The notes below the pieces were generated by a model. That model was given only the letters and a program-made list of their open reading frames with translations, was not told the DNA's origin and did not search any database. From the NCBI GenBank assembly GCA_963828705.1, contig CAWHGA010000023.1, positions 124,001-188,000 of the forward strand: a DNA stretch of 64,000 nt, in the 5' to 3' direction. Shown one piece after another: positions 35,377 through 46,591 of this stretch (position 1 is the stretch's first letter; every line of letters begins with the position of its first letter). This stretch comes from CAWDJT01 sp963828705 (GTDB taxonomy: Bacteria; Desulfobacterota; Syntrophobacteria; Syntrophobacterales; Syntrophobacteraceae). The translations under genes were made by a program, and so were the position numbers.

Positions 35377-35553
35377 ATGCCAAAGGAACATATTGGAACG
35401 GGGACGAAGGTTCCTCCAGGGGTTTATCGGTGCAACGCGTGCGCCAACGAGATCGAGTGCCGCGAGGACGGTGAAAAGCTGCCACTCTGTTCGGCCTGCG
35501 AGAGCAGCTCCTGGCGCACTTGCCGCTTGACCGAGCGCCCAGAGAAGAAGTGA
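35377..35553 (+). CDS. Small zinc-ribbon protein (58 aa)
   Basis: A short protein with two Cys pairs, YRCNACANE and PLCSACESSSW, spaced as in a zinc ribbon (GxYRCxxC...G..LPxCxxC). The ATG at 35377 has AAGGAG 6 nt upstream. Small ribbons with this layout are widespread in bacteria, usually of unknown function. Confidence 0.75.
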   Translation: MPKEHIGTGTKVPPGVYRCNACANEIECREDGEKLPLCSACESSSWRTCRLTERPEKK

Positions 35554-36155
35554 CCAAAGCCCCCGAACTTCGAAGCCGGAAAGACGTCCCCAGGCATCAC
35601 GCCTGGCATTCGTTTCAAGTGCGGGTCGTACTCCACAAGGGTCGGCTTTCATGGTGAAAGCGTTGCGCTCTCGACGAGTTGTCGACGGGTGAGACTTGCG
35701 CTCGAGACCGGCCTGCTTCCGCATCCGCTGGATGCCCTGGAGTTCAGGCTTTTACGCGCACCCGGAGGGCAAACCCATCCTGAAAAAGAGGCGCTGACCT
35801 TTTCCCGTTAATCCGCGATGATCCGAAGTTATGTTAGATGCAGTTGACCATTCTTTACCATGAGTTCGAACACACAAGACTGATGGTTTCGCAAAAAATC
35901 CAATATCCGTGTTGCACTGCATCCTTCGTCATTGCGGCGTACCCACAACTACCCATTATTCCTCAAGTATTTGCGCGCCTTGATCTTGGCGCTTCTTGCG
36001 AAATCATGTTGATTTTGATTTTTTACGAGTTCAACAAGACTGGCAGACTGAGTTCTCCAGTTTGGCCATTCATTGTTCCGGTGAAATGTGGTAAGAGCTT
36101 AAAATTGGTAGCTATCTGGCATGGGGAGTTTCACCATCAATGAGAGGAGTAAACC
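35554..36155. other. Gene-free interval with MITE-like repeat
   Basis: About 600 nt. The open frame 35838-36143 is carried by the repeat at 35883-36007 and lacks an RBS and homology, so I do not call it a gene. The first 250 nt show nothing. Confidence 0.5.
35883..36007. repeat. MITE-like intergenic element with inverted ends
   Basis: Terminal inverted repeats ATGGTTTCGCAA (35883-35894) and TTGCGAAATCAT (35996-36007) match at 11 of 12 positions. A near-direct repeat (GAGTTC...CAAGACTG) lies outside both ends. The interior CGCGCCTTGATCTTGGCGCTT is typical, from memory, of a family of short intergenic repeats in Desulfobacterota. No transposase lies inside. Confidence 0.6.
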
Positions 36156-36665
36156 ATGAGCAACCTGGTAGTCATTGTATTCGATGATGAACTGAGAGCG
36201 GAAGAGGTTCGTCTTGATCTGTTAAGGATGCAGCGCAAACATCTTGTTGAGCTAGAGGATGCCGTTACCCTGTTCAGGACCCAGGAAGGAAAAGTCAGGC
36301 TGCGTCACAATTCCCACCACACTGTGGGCGGCGCCCTGGCTGGAGGAGCGCTCGGCACGGTCTTGGGTCTGATGCTCTTGAATCCGGTATTCGCCCTCTT
36401 GGGTTTGATCGGGGGGACTGTGGTGGGAGCAGTTTCTGGATCATCGACGCACCTGGGGATTGACGAAGAATTCATGGAAACACTGGCTGAACACTTGAAG
36501 CCCGGCACGTCGGCCCTATGCGTTATGGTTCGAGAAGCGCTGGATAAGGTTTTGGAGGAACTCAGGAAATTTGACGGGAGAGTGATTCACACCTCCTTGG
36601 GTGATGGTTATGAGGAGAAGCTTCAAGAAATCATCGATTCCCTTGACGCATGCAAAGACAAGTAA
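36156..36665 (+). CDS. DUF1269 family membrane protein
   Basis: A 169-aa protein opening MSNLVVIVFDDELRAEEV, the DUF1269 signature. It has a Gly-rich hydrophobic segment (about residues 55-95, GGALAGGALGTVLGLMLL, LGLIGGTVVGAVSG) and a soluble C-terminal part. GAGAGGAG-like sequence lies before the ATG. Family function is unknown; members are often induced by stress. It stands alone. Confidence 0.85.
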   Translation: MSNLVVIVFDDELRAEEVRLDLLRMQRKHLVELEDAVTLFRTQEGKVRLRHNSHHTVGGALAGGALGTVLGLMLLNPVFALLGLIGGTVVGAVSGSSTHLGIDEEFMETLAEHLKPGTSALCVMVREALDKVLEELRKFDGRVIHTSLGDGYEEKLQEIIDSLDACKDK

Positions 36666-36876
36666 AGCGTGTCTGTTAGTGCAAGAGATCTTCGTATTCA
36701 AGCGCCAGGGTTTTCTATTCCAACCAGATTTGATCCTGTCCCATGACAATTCATTGCAGTGGCCTTCCCCCGCAGGAGCGCTGCCAACGATGCAACCGGA
36801 CCGTTTCCGTGTCAGAGTCTAAGGCCACACTTGGGGTAAAAACTGGCACATCCGGCCCGTAACAGAGGACGCGACC

Positions 36877-39369
36877 ATGCCCGACACAAGAAGACCCGTG
36901 CAGACCGAACAAGCCAGCCAGACTATCGAGCAGATGCAGAGTCTCGACACCCTGGCCGACGACATCCACCGCCACATCGTTTCCACTCTGGGCAACGAGG
37001 TCTACGGGCGGAACAAGTTCCGCTATTTCAATGGGTTGGCCTACAGCATCCGCGACCGGCTCATCAAGATGTGGCTCAACACCCAGCGCGACTACTACGA
37101 TAGCATGGTCAAGCGGGTGTACTATCTCTCGCTGGAATTCCTGCCCGGCAGGTTTCTCATGAACTACCTCACCAACATGGGCATGGAGCAGGGCTGCCGG
37201 GAGGTGCTGGAGAAGCTCGGCCTGGCGCTGGAGGACATCGAAGAGGTGGAATGGGATGCCGGGCTCGGCAACGGCGGCCTTGGGCGGCTGGCCTCCTGCT
37301 ACCTGGACTCCATGGCCAGTCTGAAGATCCCCGGCTATGGCTATGGAATCCTCTACGACTACGGCATCTTCTACCAGAATATCGTGAACGGCTACCAGGA
37401 GGAAAGCTGCGACAACTGGCGCCGCCAGGGCAGCCCCTGGGAGATAGTCCGACGGGAGCACCTCTACGAGATCAACTTCTACGGCAGAAGCGAAGCCTAT
37501 CGCGACGCCGACGGCAATCAGCGCTACCGCTGGGTGGATACCGAGAACGTCATGGCCATGCCCTGCGATATACTGATCCCCGGTTACGGCGGCGACCACG
37601 TCACCAACATGCGGCTGTGGGCCGCCCAGTCGAGCCGTGACTTCAACCTGAGCGTATTTCAATCGGGGTGACTATGCCGGGGCCATGCACGACAAGGTCA
37701 TGAGCGAAAATATCTCCAAGGTGCTCTATCCCAGCGACAAGGAGGAGCAGGGCAAGGAACTGCGCCTAAAACAGCAGTATTTCCTGGTGGCCGCCACCTT
37801 CCAGGACATCATGCGCCGCCACAAGAAACAGCACAGCACTCTGGACGGGTTTGCCGACTACGTGGCCGTGCAGTTGAACGACACCCACCCCTCCATCGCC
37901 ATTGCCGAACTCATGCGGCTGCTTCTGGACGAGGAGATGCTGCCCTGGGACCAGGCCTGGGCCATCTGCACCAAGACCTTTGCCTACACCAACCACACGG
38001 TGCTGCCCGAGGCCCTGGAGACCTGGCCCGTGGACCTGATCGGACGCCTGCTGCCCAGGCACCTTGAGATCATCTATGAGATCAACCACCGCTTCTTGCA
38101 GGATGTGGCTGCCCAGTATCCAGGCGACTGGAACCGCCTGGCGCGCATGTCCATCATCGAGGAGGGCCACGAACGTCGGGTGCGCATGGCCAATCTGGCC
38201 ATCGTGGGCAGCCATTCGGTCAACGGCGTGGCCGCCCTGCACACAGAAATTCTCAAGAACAGCCTGTTCCACGACTTCCACCAGTTCTATCCGCAAAAGT
38301 TCAAGAATATCACCAATGGCGTCACTCCCCGTCGATGGCTCCTGCAGGCCAACCCGGCGCTCTCCAGGCTCATCACCGAGGCCATCGGGCCTGACTGGGT
38401 GTGCGACTTGAGTAAGCTCAGGGATCTCATCCCCCTGGCCGACGACCCGCAGTTCCGCCAGGCCTTTGCCGAGGCCAAGATCGAGAACAAGAAGCGGCTG
38501 GCCCGTTACGTGCTGCGCAAGCTGGGCATGGGCATCAATCCGCGCACCATGTTCGACTGCCAGTTCAAACGTATGCACGAGTACAAACGCCAGCTTCTCA
38601 ACATTCTGCACGTCATCACGCGCTACAACCGCATCAAGGAGAATCCGGACGGCCAGTTCACACCGCGCACGGTGATGATCGGGGGCAAGGCCGCGCCCGG
38701 CTATTTTCAGGCCAAGCTCATCATCAAGCTCTTCAACTCCGTGGCCGACGTGGTCAACAACGACCCCGACGTGCGGGGCCGGCTGCGGCTGCTCTTCTTG
38801 CCCAACTATTGCATATCCCAGGCCGAAAAGGTCATTCCGGCCGCCGACCTCTCGGAGCAGATATCCACGGCCGGCATGGAGGCTTCGGGCACGGGCAACA
38901 TGAAGTTCGCCCTCAACGGTGCGCTGACCATCGGCACCCTGGACGGCGCCAACGTGGAAATCAGGGAGGAGGTCGGCGCCGAGAACTTCTTCCTCTTCGG
39001 GCTCAAGGCCGAGGAAGTGGAGCCACCTGCGGCGTAACGGGCTACGATCCGAACCGTTTCTACCAGAGCGACCCGGAACTCAAGCGCGCCATCGACCAGA
39101 TCGGCTCGGGCCGCTTTTCACCTGGCGAGCCTCGCCTGTTCGCACCCATCGTGGACGCGCTGTTGCGTGACGGCGATTATTTCATGCTCCTGGCGGACTA
39201 CAGAAGCTATGTGGACACCCAGGGCAGGGTGGATGAGCTTTTCGGCATCCAGGACGAGTGGACCCGCAAGACCATTCTCAACACCGCCAACATGGGCAAG
39301 TTCTCCAGCGACCGGGCCGTGATGGAGTACGCCCGGGAAATCTGGGACGTGCAGCCGCTGGGCAGGTAG
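36877..39369 (+). CDS. glgP: Glycogen/alpha-glucan phosphorylase (three frame breaks)
   Basis: Releases glucose-1-phosphate from glycogen or maltodextrin, using pyridoxal phosphate. The corrected length of about 829 aa equals the usual GH-family GT35 size. Landmarks: VYYLSLEFLPGR, DAGLGNGGLGRLA, QLNDTHPSIAIAEL, and the PLP-lysine motif EASGTGNMKFALNGAL. One extra base near 37655 (frame resumes at NRGDYAGAMHDKV), and two near 39015-39035 (the stretch EEVE-HLRRNG-YDPNRF is split over three frames). No other glg gene is nearby, and all motifs are intact in the corrected frame, so errors are likelier than decay. Confidence 0.9.
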
Positions 39370-39585
39370 CCCTCTGGTGAGCAGCGGCTACTTCAGTTGC
39401 TTTGTTCGGAAGGCTGGCGGCCATATCCGGAACGCCTATGGCGACGGAGGGAACTCGCGCCGGGGTCAACAATCCTGAAATTCCGGCTATATTGCGGCAC
39501 AGGCTTCTCAGAGCCTAACGATGCCGTCTTCATCTCAGTTAACGGGTCCCGAGTTTGTCCTCGAAGCGGGCTGTGAAAACCCTCT

Positions 39586-40837
39586 TCAGCTCCGCAAGGC
39601 GAAAAAGCCGCCGGCCCAGTCGCGAGCCTGGGCAAAGGAATTCTTGATCTGGCCGAGGTCCACAAAGAGCTTCTGGGACAAGGCTTCAAGTGCAGGCCAC
39701 TCCGCATCCTCCAGGCACTCCAGTAGTTCGAATAGCGGCCGGTACTCATTGTTGGGGTCGCGACTGAGCGCCGCCTTGAGCTTGGCGTCCAGTGGCAGCA
39801 GGTCCACCACGTTCTCCATGGGCATGGCCAAAATTGCGTCCAGAAGCGAGAACAAGCCCATCAAGAAGAGGGTGCTCGGATTGAATCCCCAATAATCATA
39901 TTCCGTTGCCAGCAACTCGAAGAACCTGTCCACGTTGCAGTGAGAGCGCCGCCAGTTCCTGCGGCACTTCGTCCTTGCCGGCCATGTCGACAAAGAGCAC
40001 GGCTCTCAGCCAGCTTTTGAGCTTGAGCCAGCCGAGCATCATGATGGCTTGGTCGATAGACTCAATATTGTGCCGAAACCCAAACCACGCACTGTTCAGG
40101 TACGAAAGCAGGCGAAAGCTGATGGACACATCGGAGCGAATTGCTGCGGCCAGGGCCTTGACGTCCGGGTCCTCAGTTTCCATGAGCCGCAACAGACTGA
40201 GGCGCGCGATCTCGTTGGAGCCGAGCTTGCGATCGGGCACGCATTCCGCCTCCTTGAAGAACGAGCCCTGAAACAGGGTGAATCCCCTGTCCTTACCGGC
40301 CTGGAATTGATCCAGGGTCTTGACCCCACGCGCCAGCATCACGCTTTGGTATCGTTGCATCTGCTCAAGCGATGCTGGATCAGGATGTCCCGCACTAAGA
40401 TCAAAGGCGAAAATGTCGGCTTGGCCGCAAAGGTTGGCTGGTAGCGGGTTGCCGGGCATGACCTCCAATACGGTCTGGTAGCCTTCGCTCCGCAGCTTTT
40501 GGAGGGCGGCATCAAGTCCGGGGGCATGGGCCGCACTGGGCAGCACCCGCACCACCCCACTGGTTGGTGGCATAGCGTGCGGCACCCCGGTCAGGATACT
40601 GGTGTCATCAAAGCCCACCACGATCTTCTTGCCTCGTTCCATGGCCTCCTGCAGACCCATATAAGTGGCGCAGGACAGGCTGGCCAAGCTTTCCTGCTGG
40701 GGAAAGACCTCGTAGAGGCCTTCCTTCATTTCACCTCCCAGCAGTTCGTATCCCCAGATGCTGCGTCTGGTGTCGAGAATGGGTTGTTTGGTGAAGAATA
40801 TACCGCGCTGCGTCGGTGTGGAGTTCTCTTGGGTCAT
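39586..40837 (-). CDS. EAL/HDOD (YuxH-like) signalling protein, one frame break
   Basis: About 416 aa when corrected. The N-terminal degenerate EAL domain begins with IFFTKQPILDTRRSIWGYEL and lacks the full set of catalytic acidic residues, as in YuxH-type proteins that do not hydrolyse c-di-GMP. A C-terminal HDOD domain follows (DVSISFRLLSYLNSAWFGF, AIMMLGWLKLKSWLR). The frame moves by one base near 39930 (expected LQRGQFFELLATEYDYWG), then runs to 39586. It stands alone on the minus strand between glgP and the HDOD kinase, so the two HDOD genes are divergent. Confidence 0.85.
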
Positions 40838-41979
40838 GGAGTTCTCGCCTGTTGTGTTTGAGGAAAAGGGGCATCCATGATAAGACCCTTTGTCAATTCT
40901 TTCAAAATTAACAAATAGATTTTGCCTGTCGATCCCAGGCTACCCAGGGGTAGTCGTTGATCTCCCTTGCCATCAGATGACCAGATAATCTTGATAAGAA
41001 ATATTTTCTTGGGGATTTCTGGGTAGCACATCCTCTGGAGACCGTCAAGAGCCCGTGTTCGTGCCAGAATACAGTCAAATCGCAAGGGTACGGTTTGTCG
41101 ATCACATTTCGCCCGCCTTTACAAACAGCTGAAGACTTTCCGTTACGGTTGGTGGCGGTGATGTCAGCCCCTTGCGGCAGCCCGGCAGGTATGCCCGGCA
41201 GAATCAGGTTGGTGGTTAGGCACTAGCAACTGGTCGCCGCTGCAGAAATAGCAAGCTGCGTACTCCCGTGCTGTATTTGCATATTCACGACCGGTTCTAC
41301 TGCATACGATGATTCTGAAACTTTTGCTTGACAACAACGAGAAGTAAAAATATTTATAATAGGTGCGTGCATCTTATCCAGTTTGATATCCCGCGACATG
41401 TCCAGTTTTGTGATGCCGAGAAACAGTCATGAGAATGAGCTCTGTGAGACTGTTGATTTTGGCCGCTGTCGGAGACGATTGTATCCGCAGGTGAGCCGAC
41501 TGATATAGTCCTGCATCGGCAAGTGATCTTGCCCCATGATGCCCTCATCCACCAGATGATTATTGGAAGCTGAAACGGACAGGTGAGTTTGCCGGGTGAT
41601 GAATAGTCGATTGCTGTGATTCCTGGCGCTTTGCGGGTAAAGGGGATTCAGTGGAATTTCAGGGATTGAGAGTCAAAAGCACCTTATTTCATGGGGGGTC
41701 AAGATGGTAGATTGCCGATATAGGTTGATATTTCAGCTAATTATCTGGCGTCAAAGGCCACTTTAGGCGTGTACTTACTTGTTTTCCTCAATTAATACAC
41801 TTTTATAACTTGAATTATAGATAATGGACATGATTTATCCAATATCATTTCAGATTTTGTTTTATTATCAATCGATTCAGACTCTTACTATATCATTATC
41901 TGCTAATTATCAAAAACGGCAAATTAGACATATTGTCGGAAGTAGAAACTTATATAGTAACCAATAGGACATAACTAAA
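40838..41979. other. Long gene-free interval, A+T-rich on the right
   Basis: About 1.14 kb with no supported gene. Between 41390 and 41620 there are related short motifs (CGGCAAGTGATCTTGCC...TGATG, CGGACAGGTGAGTTTGCC...TGATG), spaced about 70 nt apart, like the multiple terminal repeats of an IS21-type element without its genes. From about 41720 the composition drops sharply in GC and stays low into the next gene. Confidence 0.5.
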
Positions 41980-44145
41980 ATGCAGATTCAGAAGTCGATA
42001 TCAGATCAATTGTCGACATTAAAGTATCTTCCTACACTTCCACATATACTTTTACAGTTAGTTAAAGCTTGTAACCAAAATAATTCTAGTATTAGAGAGA
42101 TATCAAATATAGTTGATAAAGATCCTTCCCTTACAAGTCGTATTCTGCGATTAGTAAATTCTGCTTATTATTCGCCAAGTCGCAAGATTGGTAATGTCGA
42201 TGATGCAGTTGGTTTTCTTGGTACCAATGCTGTAAAGAATCTTGCTATTTGTAGTTCAGTTCATGAGGTTTTCCATAAAGCCAGCATGAATGCTATATTC
42301 AATATGAAGCTATTCTGGTGGCACTCCTTGCGATGTGCTATTTTAGCAAAACTAATAGCAGTCCAGATCAGATTCAATAGCCCGGATGAAGCATTTCTAT
42401 CAGGAGTGCTCCATGACATTGGCAAGGTCGTCATGTGGGTCAACTTTCCCAAGCAGTACGCAGACCTCTTGAAAACCCACACGGATCGACCGGATCTGGT
42501 ACTGGCCGGAGAAACTCAGATGGGGGCCACCCATGCTGAAATTGGCGCATGGCTGCTGGACAAATGGAATTTTCAATCTTTTATTGCAGATTCGGTTCTT
42601 TACCACCACTACCCGGTGAGCAGGATACTGGATGCGCTGCCGTTGGTGAAACTGATCCATGTGGCCAATGCCCTCAGCACGGAATCTCGTCAAAGGGTTG
42701 AGCAAGGCTATGAGGCGGCACAGGAGGTTTTTGGCTTTTCCCGAACCTTTGTGGAAGAATTGTTGTCCCAGACCGATGGTGAGTTGAAAGGGGTGGCTGA
42801 ATCTTTGGGTATTGAGATTGAGCCATTGGGTGCGAAGGAAGTAACACATACGGAAAACGATAGGGAAAAGCGGAAAGACCTGGCCCAGGAGGTTAGGGAC
42901 CGTTCCCTGCTGCTGGGCACCATGCAGAACCTGCTGGGGGCCGGTGACGAGCAGGCCGTTTTGAGGGAGTCATACCAGGGGCTCCAAACCCTGTTTGATA
43001 TCGGCAGCGTTCTTTTGTTCGTCTACGAATCAGAGTGCAATGGTCTGCGCGGCGTAGCCCTTGCCGAGGACGCGAAATCCGGGACCATCAGCGATCTGTT
43101 GGTGCCTTTACGGATGGAAAACAGTCTGCTGGTTGGATGTCTTCGAACGCGTACCCTGCTCGATTCCTTCAGCCACTCCAATGAATCCATGCCCGCCATT
43201 TTGGACGAGCAGATCATCCGCTTTCTTGGCAGGGGTGGGATGGTGTGTCTCCCCATGTTCGCTTATGGTGAACCCGCCGGAGTGATGGTTATCGGTGTTG
43301 ATCAGGTGGAGTTTTCGCACCTCATGTCTCAAATCAAGTTGCTGAAGATGTTTACCGACCAAGCGGCGGTTGCTCTGGGCGTCCATCAGTTGCGGCGGTC
43401 ACAGTTGGCACAGATTCAGTCGGAGCGTCTGGGAGCGTCATCGTCGATAGCTCGAAAAGTCGTCCATGAAGTGAATAATCCTCTGAGCATTATCAAGAAT
43501 TACCTGAAGATTCTTGGAAGGAAGTTCGCGGCCCATAATATGGCTCAGGACGAAATCAAGATCATCAATGAGGAAATTGACCGAGTTGCTCAAATCCTTC
43601 GCAAACTGACGGCGTTTTCTGAAGACCAAGCCAATACGGCTGAAGCGGTTGATGTCAATGAGTTGCTGTCTGATCTTCTAAAAATAACCAATGAGTCATT
43701 GCTGGACCATTTCAGCGTCAAGCTCCATTTGGATTTTGAACCCGGTCTTCCGCCTATCATGGCTGACAGGAACAGTCTTAAACAAGTCTTCATCAATCTC
43801 ATCAAGAATGCCTTTGAGGCGATGACTGAGGGTGGCAATCTGCATATTCAAACACGGCATATATCGAGCCGGATTGAAGAGGGTTTGACTTCTGACTACG
43901 CAGAGTATTCGGGATATGTAGAGGTCATCATACGTGATGATGGGCCGGGGATTCCAGCCGAAATCAAAACCCGGCTGTTTGAGCCGTTTGTTACCACAAA
44001 GACTGGCGGCCACTCCGGATTGGGGCTTTCCATTGTTCATAACATCATAAAGGCACACAACGGGACGATCAGCTGTGAAAGTGAGACGGCCCAAGGCACC
44101 ACCTTCAAGGTCGGTTTACCCGTTGCCGGCAGTAGCAAGATCTAG
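41980..44145 (+). CDS. HDOD-GAF sensor histidine kinase with mosaic composition
   Basis: A 721-aa protein: an N-terminal HDOD domain (LPTLPHILLQLVKAC, DKDPSLTSRILRLVNSAYY, SGVLHDIGKVVM), a GAF-like domain (about residues 330-475), HisKA with ARKVVHEVNNPLSIIKNYL, and HATPase_c with NLIKNAFEAMTEGG, DDGPGIPAE and GLGLSIVHN. The first 400 nt and the upstream 250 nt are markedly A+T-rich with A/T-ending codons; GC content and codon use switch abruptly near 42380-42410 inside the HDOD domain. It is followed 15 nt later by a REC-containing hybrid kinase, so they form one signalling operon. Confidence 0.92.
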   Translation: MQIQKSISDQLSTLKYLPTLPHILLQLVKACNQNNSSIREISNIVDKDPSLTSRILRLVNSAYYSPSRKIGNVDDAVGFLGTNAVKNLAICSSVHEVFHKASMNAIFNMKLFWWHSLRCAILAKLIAVQIRFNSPDEAFLSGVLHDIGKVVMWVNFPKQYADLLKTHTDRPDLVLAGETQMGATHAEIGAWLLDKWNFQSFIADSVLYHHYPVSRILDALPLVKLIHVANALSTESRQRVEQGYEAAQEVFGFSRTFVEELLSQTDGELKGVAESLGIEIEPLGAKEVTHTENDREKRKDLAQEVRDRSLLLGTMQNLLGAGDEQAVLRESYQGLQTLFDIGSVLLFVYESECNGLRGVALAEDAKSGTISDLLVPLRMENSLLVGCLRTRTLLDSFSHSNESMPAILDEQIIRFLGRGGMVCLPMFAYGEPAGVMVIGVDQVEFSHLMSQIKLLKMFTDQAAVALGVHQLRRSQLAQIQSERLGASSSIARKVVHEVNNPLSIIKNYLKILGRKFAAHNMAQDEIKIINEEIDRVAQILRKLTAFSEDQANTAEAVDVNELLSDLLKITNESLLDHFSVKLHLDFEPGLPPIMADRNSLKQVFINLIKNAFEAMTEGGNLHIQTRHISSRIEEGLTSDYAEYSGYVEVIIRDDGPGIPAEIKTRLFEPFVTTKTGGHSGLGLSIVHNIIKAHNGTISCESETAQGTTFKVGLPVAGSSKI

Positions 44146-44160
44146 CCAGGAGACAAACCC

Positions 44161-46132
44161 ATGCAATACAGTCCAAGAATCTTGATCGCAGATGACGAGC
44201 CCAGGTTTTGTGAAAGCTTAAGGCTACTGTTGAACGGCCAGGGCTACCAGATATCCACGACCACTTCCGGTTTTGAGGCACAGAATCTTCTTTCGAACCA
44301 TCAATTCGATTTGGCCCTGCTGGATCTGGTGATTCCTGACATGGATGGTCACCAGCTGATGGAATATATTAATCGTTTTTGTCCGGATACCCTGGTCATT
44401 GTCATAACCGGCAAAGGCAGCTGTGGATTCGGCGGTGAGCGCATTAAGAAAAGGGGCATACGACTATCTGAGAAAACCATTCGAATATGAGGAGTTGCTT
44501 GCCACTGTACAGAACGCCCTTAATCAGAAGAAATTGAAAAATGAGAAGGACGTTATTCACGGAAAGCTAGAAGTATCCGAAGATCGTTATCGATCTTTGG
44601 TCCATAACTCACCTGACGTAATTTATACGCTGGATAGAGAAGGATATTTTACTTTTATCAACGATGCTGTTGAACGAATACTTGGTTATAGAAGCGAACA
44701 ACTGATCGGCAAACACTATACGTTTGTCGTTCATGATGATGACTTGGAAAAATCAAAATGGACTTTCAATGAGAGGCGGACAGGGTCTCGGGCAACTTCT
44801 GGCATCGAATTGCGGCTTAAATCATTCAACTCTGATGGAGCTGCGGAATCCGGTGAGGGAAAATACGTGACGGTTGAATTGAAATGCACGGGTATGTATG
44901 ACAAGCCGACTGCTGAAAAGACCAAACCTTTCCTCGGCACACACGGTGTCGCCAGGGATATCAGCGACCGCAAACGACTCGAAGCACAACTGCAGCAGGC
45001 TCAGAAGATGGAAGCACTTGGCACGCTGGCAGGAGGTATTGCCCACGATTTCAACAATCTGCTTATGGTGATCCAAGGGCACATCTCCTTGATGCTCTTG
45101 AAGATAGACTCATCGCACCCTCATTACGATAGGCTCAAGAGCATCCAGGAGTGCATACAGAGTGCCGCGGGGTTGACCGGTCAACTGTTGGGCTTTGCCA
45201 GAGGCGGCAAATATGACGTCAAACCTATTGATGTGAATACCGTGATCCAAAAAACTGCAAAAATGTTTGGACGTACCAAGAAAGAGATCGTGATCCAGGA
45301 AAAATACGGGAAAGATATCTGGCCGGTGGAAGCAGACCTGGGACAGCTTGAACAAGTGCTTCTCAACTTGTACGTTAACGCCTTGCAGGCTATGCCGGCG
45401 GGGGGAGAACTCCGGTTGAGCACTAAGAACGTCACTTGCGATGCCTTTTCGGCCTGGCCGATTGGGTTGGAACCCGGTGATTACGTGAGAATCTCGGTGA
45501 CTGACAATGGCCCTGGGATGGATAAAAAGACCCAAATGAGAATCTTTGAGCCGTTCTTCACCACCAAAGAGATGGGGCGAGGCACCGGCCTCGGGCTCGC
45601 TTCCGCCTATGGCATCATCAAGAACCATCGAGGCATCATTGACGTGAAGAGCAAACAAGGCGTCGGCACCACATTTTCCATTTACCTCCCGGCATCAATG
45701 AAAGCCTTGGAAAGAGACGATGAATCCGCTGAGGGGTTGTTGAAAGGAACCGAAACCGTCCTGCTGGTTGATGACGAAGGCAAGATCATCGAGGTAGGAA
45801 AGGGTATCCTGGAGGCCCTTGGGTACACCGTTTTGTCCGCCGGCACCGGCAAAGATGCCATCGATTTGTACGAGGCCAACCGCGATAATATAGGAATCGT
45901 TGTTCTCGACATGATTATGCCGGGCATGGGCGGTGGTGAAACCTACGATGCCCTTAAAGAAATCAATCCTGATATCAAGGTCTTACTCTCCAGCGGATAC
46001 AGTTCGGCGGGACAGGCAGGCGAAATCTTGCGGCGGGGCTGCAGCAGCTTCATTCAAAAACCGTTCAATATCAACGTGTTGTCTGGGAAAGTCAGAGAAG
46101 TCCTGGACGGTACACTCCCCAAGTCGGGTTGA
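44161..46132 (+). CDS. Hybrid histidine kinase REC-PAS-HisKA-HATPase-REC, one frame break
   Basis: About 656 aa corrected, with no membrane segment. N-terminal receiver (ILIADDEPRFCES; LLDLVIPDMDG; KPFEYEELL), PAS from YRSLVHNSPDVIYTLD, HisKA with GGIAHDFNNLLMVIQG, HATPase with NALQAMPAGG and GTGLGLASAYG, and C-terminal receiver (VDDEGK, VLDMIMPGMGGG, IQKPFNI). One extra T near 44420 shifts the frame between ITGKGS and DSAVSALRKG. It lies 15 nt after the HDOD kinase, which could phosphorylate its first receiver. Confidence 0.9.
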
Positions 46133-46294
46133 TGGTTGGTGGTGTGACCTAAGCTAACGATCCAGTGCCCGTCAGAGCGTCGGCACCATCTCATGTACAA
46201 CCAGCGGCTGCATCATGAGTTCCCGAATCCCAATATCTTTGGCCCGGCCGGGGAACCGATCCGGCCTGTTACCAGATCGGACCCCCCACCAGCA

Positions 46295-46540
46295 TCAAGA
46301 ATTCATACGGCTTTCCAGATATTGGTAGATATCTTGAACGGTGCGGATTCTCTCGGCATCGTCATCCGGAATCTCCAGGTCAAAGGCTTCTTCCAAAGCC
46401 ATCACCAATTCCACGATATCCAACGAATCAGCACCCAGGTCATCCACCACGTGGGCTTCCGGGGTGATCATTTCACGGTCCACCCCCAACTGATTGGCGA
46501 TGATATCACTTACTTTGCTCTTTACGTCGCCACCGGCCAT
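46295..46540 (-). CDS. acpP: Acyl carrier protein
   Basis: An 81-aa carrier with the phosphopantetheine attachment serine in GADSLDIVEL, acidic overall, in the typical four-helix layout. It is not in a fab cluster; the only neighbour on its strand is a TetR regulator 51 nt upstream, so the two are probably co-transcribed. It may be a dedicated carrier for a specific pathway rather than the main AcpP, although its sequence is close to standard AcpP. Confidence 0.93.
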   Translation of the reverse strand: MAGGDVKSKVSDIIANQLGVDREMITPEAHVVDDLGADSLDIVELVMALEEAFDLEIPDDDAERIRTVQDIYQYLESRMNS

Positions 46541-46591
46541 TGCTTCCTCCTTCCACTATCGTCGAGATTGTCATTGTAGTGCTGCCAGAAT

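Noticed and set aside
35838..36143. 101-codon frame between the zinc-ribbon and DUF1269 genes
   Set aside because: It is carried by the intergenic MITE-like repeat and has no RBS or plausible protein character.
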